This document shows, piece by piece, positions 31,568 through 37,261 of a stretch of 37,261 nt of DNA (its first letter is position 1; each line of letters starts with the position of its first letter). The notes beneath the pieces were generated by a model. It did no database searches, was not told the DNA's origin, and saw nothing but the letters and a program-made list of their open reading frames with translations. The translations under genes and the position numbers were made by a program. The stretch is taken from assembly GCF_030849505.1 (NCBI RefSeq), contig NZ_JAUJFI010000046.1:1-37261 (forward strand), read 5' to 3'. The DNA is from Azospirillum isscasi. Lineage in GTDB: Bacteria; Pseudomonadota; Alphaproteobacteria; Azospirillales; Azospirillaceae.

Positions 31568-31581
31568 GCACCACAGAGGTG
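31568..31581. promoter_or_regulatory. Shared 14-mer GCACCACAGAGGTG, second site
   Basis: GCACCACAGAGGTG is identical to 5038-5051 and contains a CACC/GGTG dyad around ACAGA. Here it is upstream of the minus-strand cysteine-cluster gene. Two identical copies in upstream regions suggest a common regulator; this could also be chance. Confidence 0.3.
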
Positions 31582-31640
31582 TTTCGCTAACATTTCAGGC
31601 AGGACACTCAAAAGAATCGAATTGCTGCAATCCGACACGT

Positions 31641-32675
31641 CTATCCGCAACTGCTGGCCGTTTCCTGGACGATCACTCCAAACCAGCCGAGGCCCTTGTA
31701 GGTTTCATAGCCGGGAGTCACGGCGAAACCGACCACCCGCCCCTTGTCATCCGAATAGCTGCCGTGCCCGTGTCCGCCGGTGCGCAGCGGAAAGCTTTCC
31801 GTCAGGACGCCCCGCCGGTCGGATGCGGCGATCACCCGGTGGCGGCTGTCCACCAGAAGGCAGCGGGTGCGGGACCGTTCCTCGTCGGTCAGGCGGACGG
31901 AGTCGACCACCCCCTGGGATTGGGCCTGCCAATCGAAGAAGATGCCCAGAACGCCGATGACGGCGCCGGTCTCCTCCCCGCCGGCGCGGATGGCCGTGGC
32001 GTAGGTGGCGACGGTCGCGCGGTCCAGAAGATCGTTGGTGCCGATGTCGGCCACCGCGAAATCGGCACCGCTGCGGGTCGTCATGGCCTCGCGAAACCAG
32101 GATTCGGAAGCGACCGAGCTGCCGACCGGGCGGCGGTAGCGGTCTGGCCGCCCGTTCGCCAACACCACGCCCTTGGCATCGACGACCCAAAGGTCGAGAT
32201 AGACGGTGTAGGCGCCCAGGATGACGCCCAGCCGCTCCGCGGCGTGGCGGCGGTTGGCCTCGGTCGGGCTGGCGGCGCAATCCACCACGGCGTTGTCCGT
32301 GGCCCACCAGCGCACATCGCAGGACCGCTCGTACAGATTGCGGTCGATGATGTCGATCATGTTCAGCGACAGGTCGGCGAGCCGCCCGCCGCGCAATTGC
32401 GAGACCAGACGGTTGCCCAGCGTGTTCAACTCGTCCGTCTGCACCGCCATCTGGGTGCGCAATTCCTTACCGATGCCGGTGATCCGCTCCGAAATGGCTT
32501 TCACCTCCTGGGCCACCACGGCGAAGCCGCGCCCGGCCTCTCCGGCGCGCATGGCTTCGATCAGGGCGTTGAGCGCAAGGATCTTGGTCGTGTTCGTGAC
32601 GGTTTGGATCTCATCCATCTTGCGCGTGGCAAGGTCGGACACCGCACGCGACAGCGCCACGATACGTTCGGGCAT
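31641..32675 (-). CDS. Soluble chemoreceptor-like protein with N-terminal signalling hairpin and C-terminal Cache-like sensor
   Basis: This 344-residue protein has no membrane helix. Residues about 31-62 contain the chemoreceptor tip ([29 protein letters not shown]), close to the CheA/CheW-binding consensus. Only about 30 residues precede it, so the signalling hairpin is short. The C-terminal two-thirds resembles a double Cache or PAS-like sensor (CLLVDSRHRVIAASD, then GYETYKGLGWFGVIVQE). Sensor after signalling module is the reverse of classical chemoreceptors. The ATG at 32675 is chosen because GGAGG lies 8 bases upstream; an earlier ATG sits too near it. It is likely co-transcribed with the cysteine-cluster gene. 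Confidence 0.8.
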   Translation of the reverse strand: MPERIVALSRAVSDLATRKMDEIQTVTNTTKILALNALIEAMRAGEAGRGFAVVAQEVKAISERITGIGKELRTQMAVQTDELNTLGNRLVSQLRGGRLADLSLNMIDIIDRNLYERSCDVRWWATDNAVVDCAASPTEANRRHAAERLGVILGAYTVYLDLWVVDAKGVVLANGRPDRYRRPVGSSVASESWFREAMTTRSGADFAVADIGTNDLLDRATVATYATAIRAGGEETGAVIGVLGIFFDWQAQSQGVVDSVRLTDEERSRTRCLLVDSRHRVIAASDRRGVLTESFPLRTGGHGHGSYSDDKGRVVGFAVTPGYETYKGLGWFGVIVQETASSCG

Positions 32676-33070
32676 GAACATCACCTCCAATGAAAATCGG
32701 TGACGACTCCCCAGGATGGCCGAGCGAATACTCGTCGGCCTGTTCAATCATCCGCAACCCACCCAAGCGGTATTTTTTCGTAAATAATAATAAAACCGCA
32801 ACATCGAAACGTAACGGGATTTGCGCCGCCCCTGCGGCGCAATGTCATCCCCCGGTATGCAGATGCAGGGCCTTGCCGCTCGTTCAGACACGCGGCTTCG
32901 CCGCTCCGGCCTTTACGGCCGCCGGCGTCCATGCAGGGGCGCTGTCTTGAAGCGGAATGCTCCCATTCCGGCACGAGCGCCCTCACCGGCCCTCAGCGCA
33001 GGCCTCCCGCCGGCGCTGAGGCGCTCCGGTCCCCCCCTCCCCTTTGGAGAGAAGGTCAACTCCTGACCCG
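32676..33070. repeat. Non-coding region with A/T-rich promoter zone and hairpin array
   Basis: No gene is supported in these 395 bp. An A/T-rich stretch (about 32770-32800) contrasts with the GC-rich surroundings and may hold the promoter for the gene at 31641-32675. A series of hairpins follows: TTGCGCCGC/GCGGCGCAA with a CCCT loop (32821-32842), GCGGC/GCCGC (32892-32904), GGCC/GGCC (32908-32920), CGGAATG/CATTCCG with a CTCC loop (32953-32970), and CCTCAGCGC/GCGCTGAGG (32991-33021). This resembles a dispersed intergenic repeat and could also end transcription of the chemoreceptor gene on the right. Confidence 0.6.
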
Positions 33071-34462
33071 TCAGACCTTGTAGGCCAGACGCAGGCCGCC
33101 CCAGTGGCGTCCGCGCACGGTGATCGGGGCCGACACGTCCTTCATCAGGGCGTATTTGCCGCCGCCCATGTCGCGCCGGTAGGTCTGGAGAAGGAAGGGT
33201 TTCATGTTGCGCCCCGCCGCCAGACCGACACGGTCGTTGAAGATGCGCCGGTTGCGGCAATTGGCCGCGTTCCACACGGGGTCGGAACCCTGGGGCTGGC
33301 TGAACTTCCGGTTGTGGGTCGGCAGATAGCCGTTGGAATCGACCGCCACGCAGAAGACGATGCGCTCGTTTTCCCCCGGCAGCGAATCCAGCACCTTCGG
33401 CAGCACGCGGTCGCAGAACTGCGTGAAGCGGGTCATGTGCTGCTGCGGGTTGGAGCCCGGGATCGGTTGGTAATTGGTGTCGAACAGGTCGCCCTCGCCG
33501 ACCTCGCCGCGCGCCAGCGCGTCTTCGAAATCGGCGGAGATCCGGGACGCGGCGTCGCGGACCATCCGGATGAAGGGCGTGTCCACCGTTTCCACGTCCA
33601 GCTCGGCGGTGATGCCGATCAGCCGCTCGCTCATGCTGACCAGGGAGTTCACGCGGTCGCGGGCCTGGGCGAGGTTGTCGCTGGACAGTTGCACCCCCAC
33701 CGCGAGGTCGTCGATCTCGTGCTGCAATTCCTCGCAGTTGGCGCCGATCTCGGAGGACGCCACGTCGATCTTGTCCGTCTCGCCGTTCAGCTCCGACATG
33801 GCGCGTCCGACCGTCTCGATCACCGCGCCGATGGCGGTGGTGCCCTCGCTCACCGCGCGGGCCTTGCCGGCGCTGGACGCGCTTTCGACCATCAGGCGCT
33901 GCGCCTGATCGTTGAGGTACTTCAGCGTGGCGTCGATTTCCGTCGTCGCCTCGCTGGTCTTCTTGGACAGCGCTTTCACCTCGTTCGCCACGACGGCGAA
34001 GCCGCGCCCGGCCTCCCCGGCGCGGGCCGCCTCGATGGTGGCGTTCAGCGCCAGCAGGTTGGTCTGCTTGGCGATGACGAAGATCTCCTTGGCGACCCGG
34101 CCCACGCGGTCCAGCGCCTCCTGAAGCCCGGCGATCTGCCCTTCCATGCCGCCCACCGCGGCGACCAGGGCATGGATGTCGGCCATGGAGCGCTGCACCC
34201 GGTCGTGGGAGGACTCGACCTCCTGCCGGGCCTGTTCGGTCACCGAACGGGCCACGGTGGCGGCGGCGGAGATGCGCTGCGTGCTCTCCGACATCTTGTT
34301 TCCGGTGCTGCGCAGTTGCGCGAACACGTTGGCCTGATGGCCGAGGCGTCCATTGACCTCCTCGACATGGCCCGCGATGTCCGCGATCTCAATCCCGAGA
34401 TTGCCCGCTTCAGTGGCAATATCGGCAATCAGATGAGAGCGGCCGCCGAACACACTGTCCAT
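33071..34462 (-). CDS. Soluble methyl-accepting chemotaxis protein with C-terminal sensor domain
   Basis: This 463-residue protein has no membrane helix. Residues about 50-285 form a chemoreceptor signalling domain with a canonical tip ([33 protein letters not shown], 133-165). Residues about 300-463 form a conserved sensory domain recognised by [43 protein letters not shown] and [17 protein letters not shown]. This C-terminal domain occurs on many cytoplasmic chemoreceptors; the conserved Trp/Asn/Arg residues suggest a ligand pocket, perhaps for energy or redox sensing. The ATG at 34462 has GGCGGG upstream. It lies upstream of a second soluble receptor on the same strand, so both may feed one chemotaxis array. 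Confidence 0.92.
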   Translation of the reverse strand: MDSVFGGRSHLIADIATEAGNLGIEIADIAGHVEEVNGRLGHQANVFAQLRSTGNKMSESTQRISAAATVARSVTEQARQEVESSHDRVQRSMADIHALVAAVGGMEGQIAGLQEALDRVGRVAKEIFVIAKQTNLLALNATIEAARAGEAGRGFAVVANEVKALSKKTSEATTEIDATLKYLNDQAQRLMVESASSAGKARAVSEGTTAIGAVIETVGRAMSELNGETDKIDVASSEIGANCEELQHEIDDLAVGVQLSSDNLAQARDRVNSLVSMSERLIGITAELDVETVDTPFIRMVRDAASRISADFEDALARGEVGEGDLFDTNYQPIPGSNPQQHMTRFTQFCDRVLPKVLDSLPGENERIVFCVAVDSNGYLPTHNRKFSQPQGSDPVWNAANCRNRRIFNDRVGLAAGRNMKPFLLQTYRRDMGGGKYALMKDVSAPITVRGRHWGGLRLAYKV

Positions 34463-34624
34463 TTTCCCGCCATCCGTTTCACAAGAATGCGCAAAGCGCT
34501 AAAATCCGATGCAATTATTACCGAATCCTTACAATTGCGCAATGGAAGAAGGGACAATTGACAGTCGGAACGCTCTCTTATTGCGCATTTGCAATCTTCG
34601 CGCAACCGAAGGCCGAAAAATGCG

Positions 34625-35545
34625 TCAACCGGCGCCGCCATCGGCGATGCGCTGGTCCAGCCGTTCGTCCTGCAGGCCGGCGGGTTCCTGGTGGATCAGC
34701 ACCTCCGCTCCGGGAAAGGCGCCTCGCAGGCGGTTCTCCACCCGGTCGGTGATGTCGTGCGCCCCGGCCACCGACAGCGCGGGGTCGAGTTCCAGGTGAA
34801 GTTCGATGAAGGCGCCCACGCCGGAACTGCGGGTCCGCAGGTCGTGCATCCCCGCGACGTCCGGTTGTGCCATCACCAGCGCCGCGATGCGCTCCCGCTC
34901 CTCCTCCGGCAATTCCCGGTCCATCAGCACGTTCAGCGCTTCCCGGGCCACGTTGCGGGCGCCGTAGAGCAGGAAGGCCGCGATGCCCAGCCCGAACAGC
35001 GGATCGAAGGCGCCGATCCCGGTCCAGCCGGTCAGCAGAATCGCCAGGATGACCGCCGCGTTCATCAGCAGGTCACCGGCGTAATGCAGCCGGTCGGCCC
35101 CCACGGCGACCGACCCGGTGGCCTTCACCACATGGCGCTGGAAGGTGATCAGGCCCGCGGTCAGCAGGATCGACAGCAGCATCACGGCGATGCCGACCGC
35201 CCCTTCCCCCACCGGCTGGGGCGTGATGAGGCGGCGCACCGCCTCGATCGTCAGGAACAGGGCGGAGCCGCCGATGAAGGCGGCCTGGGCCAGCGCGGCC
35301 AGCGCCTCCGCCTTGCCGTGGCCGAAGCGGTGCGCCTCGTCGGGCGGGCGCAGCGCCGTGCGCACCCCCAGCAACGTCACCACCGACGCCAGCATGTCGG
35401 TGCTGGAGTCGATCAGCGACGACAGGATGCTGACCGAGTCGGTGGTCAGGTAGGCCGCCAGCTTCGCCAGGATCAGCGTCAGGGACACCGACACGCTGGC
35501 GTAGGTGGCGTAGCGCCGCAGCCGGTGCGCGTGCGATTCGCTCAT
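34625..35545 (-). CDS. fieF: Cation diffusion facilitator (FieF/YiiP-like metal efflux)
   Basis: This 306-residue transporter exports divalent metals such as zinc or iron in exchange for protons. Six membrane helices (about 12-200) are followed by a cytoplasmic ferredoxin-like C-terminal domain (about 205-290) with HDLRTRSSGVGAFIELHLELDP. The transport site is a DDHD-type tetrad: D46 and D50 in SLIDSSTD, H154 and D158 in HYAGD. HRFGHGKAEALAAL is the family signature. The ATG at 35545 is preceded by AAGAAGA. Its stop-to-start gap to pdxH is about 30 bases on the same strand, so the two are likely co-transcribed. Confidence 0.93.
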   Translation of the reverse strand: MSESHAHRLRRYATYASVSVSLTLILAKLAAYLTTDSVSILSSLIDSSTDMLASVVTLLGVRTALRPPDEAHRFGHGKAEALAALAQAAFIGGSALFLTIEAVRRLITPQPVGEGAVGIAVMLLSILLTAGLITFQRHVVKATGSVAVGADRLHYAGDLLMNAAVILAILLTGWTGIGAFDPLFGLGIAAFLLYGARNVAREALNVLMDRELPEEERERIAALVMAQPDVAGMHDLRTRSSGVGAFIELHLELDPALSVAGAHDITDRVENRLRGAFPGAEVLIHQEPAGLQDERLDQRIADGGAG

Positions 35546-35577
35546 GAGCGTCTTCTTGTTTATGCAGTCCCGCCTTT

Positions 35578-36189
35578 TTACGGGTACAGCCGCTCCGTCG
35601 TCCAGCTTGCGGGCTCATCCGCCGTGGGATCGCCCTCGCGCAGATACAGAGTCCGCTCGTGCAGGCGGAAGGGGCGGTCCTGCCAGAACTCGATTCGCCG
35701 CGGCAGGATGCGGAAGCCGGTCCAGTGCGGCGGACGGGGAACGGCGCCCAGGCCGAATTTGGCGGCGAACTGGGCCACGCGCTTTTCCAGTTCCCACCGC
35801 CCCTCCAGCGGGCGCGACTGCTGCGACGCCCAGGCGCCGATGCGGCTTTCCCGCGCACGGCTTTCGAAATAGGCGTCGGCCTCGGCGCCGGACACCTGCT
35901 CCACCGCGCCTTCCACGCGGATCTGGCGCTTCAGCGTCTTCCAGTGGAAGCACAGCGCGGCGTTGGCGTTGGCCAGAAGCTGCTCGCCCTTGCGGCTCTC
36001 CGTGTTGGTGTAGAAGACGAATCCGCGCGGATCGATGCCCTTCAGCAGCACCATGCGCACCGACGGCGCGCCCTGCGCATCCGCGGTGGCCAGCGCCATG
36101 GCGTTGGGATCGTTGATTTCGCTGCGGGTGGCCTCGTCCATCCAGTCCTGGAACAGGGCGTACGGGTCCCGGTCGTTGGATTCGCTCAT
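35578..36189 (-). CDS. pdxH: Pyridoxamine 5'-phosphate oxidase
   Basis: This 203-residue FMN enzyme makes pyridoxal 5'-phosphate from pyridoxine or pyridoxamine 5'-phosphate. Motifs in order are [82 protein letters not shown] and, near the end, [15 protein letters not shown] and WTTERLYP, which is the usual C-terminus. Length is typical. The ATG at 36189 has GAGGGG four bases upstream, better than a reading that starts 72 bases earlier. The first codons (MSES) match those of the neighbouring fieF, but this is a coincidence of short sequence. Confidence 0.96.
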   Translation of the reverse strand: MSESNDRDPYALFQDWMDEATRSEINDPNAMALATADAQGAPSVRMVLLKGIDPRGFVFYTNTESRKGEQLLANANAALCFHWKTLKRQIRVEGAVEQVSGAEADAYFESRARESRIGAWASQQSRPLEGRWELEKRVAQFAAKFGLGAVPRPPHWTGFRILPRRIEFWQDRPFRLHERTLYLREGDPTADEPASWTTERLYP

Positions 36190-36256
36190 CTTCCCCTCTT
36201 GGCACGGCATGGCGCTTCTCTGGGCCTGTCCTGGGCAGCGCTGGTCACAGCCTCCC

Positions 36257-36290
36257 CCCAATTCACGAATATGCCCAATTCACAGATATG
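36257..36290. repeat. 17-bp tandem direct repeat upstream of the lipoprotein gene
   Basis: CCCAATTCACGAATATG (36257-36273) is followed at once by CCCAATTCACAGATATG (36274-36290), 15 of 17 bases identical. It lies in the divergent promoter region of pdxH and the lipoprotein and is A/T-rich compared with its surroundings. It could be an operator or part of a promoter; TATATG follows at about 36302. Confidence 0.6.
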
Positions 36291-36368
36291 ATAGCCTCGC
36301 ATATATGAGTGTCCACCGGTGCGCCAGAAGCAAGGCACGCCGGCTCCCAACCTTTCGAGGCAGCATCG

Positions 36369-36824
36369 ATGTTCGTGAAGAAGCTCGTCCCGGCGGCGAT
36401 GGCGGTCGCCCTGCTCGCGGGTTGCGTCAGCACCCCCCAGGAAGCCAGCAAGAAAGCGGAAACCGTCGGCGGCACGATCTCGTCGAAGTATGGCAACGCG
36501 TCGGGCAAGGTCGCGTCCTCGGGCACCGGTCCGCTGCTGGGCGCCTTCATCGGCGGCGCCGCCATCGACCCGTCCGACGCCGCCGCGGCGGAAACGGCGG
36601 CAAAGCGCGCCTACGCCGCCCCGGTCGGCGATCAGGTGGGCTGGACCAACCCCACGACCGGCCATTACGGCTCGCTGGTCACGACGCGCGACGGCTACAA
36701 CAACGCCGGTCAGTACTGCCGGGAGTTCCAGCAGTCGGTGACCACGAAGAGCCGGACCGAATTGGCCTACGGAACCGCTTGCAAACAGGGCGACGGTACG
36801 TGGAAGATCGTCGCCAATTCGTAA
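36369..36824 (+). CDS. Small surface-antigen-type lipoprotein (RT0821/Lpp0805 family)
   Basis: This 151-residue protein has a lipobox LLAGC with Cys19. The middle contains a glycine-rich hydrophobic stretch (LLGAFIGGAAI, about 56-66), as in 17-kDa antigen-like proteins. The C-terminus has GWTNPTTGHYGSLVTTRDGYN, CREFQQSV and AYGTACKQGDGTWKIV, which match the RT0821/Lpp0805 surface antigen pattern. It should be an outer-membrane lipoprotein; function is unknown. The ATG at 36369 directly precedes the signal peptide; a GAGG lies about 10 bases upstream. It precedes the J-domain gene by 48 bases. Confidence 0.83.
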   Translation: MFVKKLVPAAMAVALLAGCVSTPQEASKKAETVGGTISSKYGNASGKVASSGTGPLLGAFIGGAAIDPSDAAAAETAAKRAYAAPVGDQVGWTNPTTGHYGSLVTTRDGYNNAGQYCREFQQSVTTKSRTELAYGTACKQGDGTWKIVANS

Positions 36825-36872
36825 CGCCGTGTCCCCGGGTTCCGGGGCGGGCAACCTCTGGCCAAAAAAAGC

Positions 36873-37261
36873 ATGCGTGACCCTTATCAAATCCTCGGGC
36901 TCAGCCGGTCCGCGAGCGCCGACGACATCAAGAAGGCGTACCGCAAGCTCGCCAAGGAGTTCCACCCGGACCTGAAGCCCGGCAACGCCGCGAACGAGGA
37001 GCGCTTCAAGGAAATCTCGGCAGCCTACACGCTGCTGTCGGATGCCGAGAAGCGCGCCCGCTTCGACCGTGGCGAGATCGACGCCTCCGGTCAGGAGCGG
37101 CACCACGGCTTCGGCGGGCGTTCCCGCGCCAACGCCGGGCGTTCCCGCGCCTACAGCGGGGCCGGCGGCGGCGCCGGCGGCGACGATTCCTTCTTCGGCG
37201 GCGAGGACTGGTTCTCCGACCTGTTCGGCGGCGGCCGCCGCCGCGGCGGGCCGGGCGGTGG
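36873..37261 (+). CDS. DnaJ-family J-domain protein, C-terminus cut by window edge
   Basis: 129 residues are visible. The N-terminal J domain (about 1-70) begins [21 protein letters not shown] and contains HPD (31-33), the motif that stimulates DnaK ATPase. [20 protein letters not shown] follows. A glycine-rich linker with [18 protein letters not shown] comes next, as in CbpA/DnaJ-type class B co-chaperones. No zinc-finger repeats are seen in the part present. The ATG at 36873 is preceded by an A-rich stretch but lacks a clear SD. Whether the rest has the CTD substrate-binding domains cannot be seen. Confidence 0.93.
   Translation, partial: MRDPYQILGLSRSASADDIKKAYRKLAKEFHPDLKPGNAANEERFKEISAAYTLLSDAEKRARFDRGEIDASGQERHHGFGGRSRANAGRSRAYSGAGGGAGGDDSFFGGEDWFSDLFGGGRRRGGPGG

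Noticed and set aside
32744..32986. 80-codon minus-strand open frame in the 32676-33070 gap
   Set aside because: It lies in the hairpin array, has no SD, and reads as a translated intergenic repeat rather than a protein.

Overview
This 37.3 kb window is GC-rich chromosomal DNA from an alphaproteobacterium, most likely Azospirillum or a close Rhodospirillales relative. This is inferred from gene families typical of that group (DUF1150, DUF2336, an LdtR-type MarR regulator, a Zur-linked CobW protein, soluble chemoreceptors) and from repeated GC-rich intergenic palindromes. No ribosomal RNA, tRNA, insertion sequence, prophage or CRISPR array was seen. Nearly all DNA is protein-coding, and many overlapping open frames on the opposite strand are GC-driven shadows that were left out.

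Layout. Positions 1-9721 are mostly minus-strand and form an envelope and signalling block. It contains a secreted caspase-fold protein (cut by the window edge), a CHASE2 nucleotide cyclase coupled to an exported DUF4384 protein, a small exported protein, an OmpA-family protein, a CsgG-like lipoprotein with peptidoglycan-binding and DUF4384 segments, and two tandem DUF4399 proteins. A plus-strand DUF1150 gene sits among them. Next, on the plus strand, is an MscS channel with a C-terminal cyclic-nucleotide-binding domain, which could respond to the product of the cyclase 6 kb away. Positions 11.4-16.3 kb hold a DUF2336 protein, an LdtR-like regulator, an alpha/beta hydrolase preceded by a 24-codon ORF, a small unknown protein, a membrane coiled-coil protein and a methyltransferase.

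Positions 16.4-16.65 kb hold a 29-codon gene with a perfect ribosome binding site. It lies in a structured region whose downstream arm is the exact complement of that site. Positions 16.8-22.3 kb carry DNA repair and stress genes: an Lhr-type helicase overlapping PdeM, a fasciclin protein and a photolyase. A Tat-exported PhoX phosphatase follows, then a zinc module (zur overlapping a COG0523 GTPase, with a Zur-type palindrome at the zur start codon).

Positions 26.3-36.2 kb are minus-strand: a polytopic membrane protein with a GT2 glycosyltransferase, an anion or arsenite-type permease, a metallo-beta-lactamase-fold hydrolase, a 77-residue cysteine-cluster protein, two soluble chemoreceptors with the sensor at the C-terminus, a cation diffusion facilitator and PdxH. 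The right edge has a small surface-antigen lipoprotein and the start of a DnaJ-family gene.

The most unusual items are the caspase/cyclase/DUF4384/CsgG/OmpA cluster with a cNMP-gated channel nearby, the small-ORF locus with a self-complementary Shine-Dalgarno sequence, the reversed-order chemoreceptors, and two intergenic arrays of short-loop hairpins.
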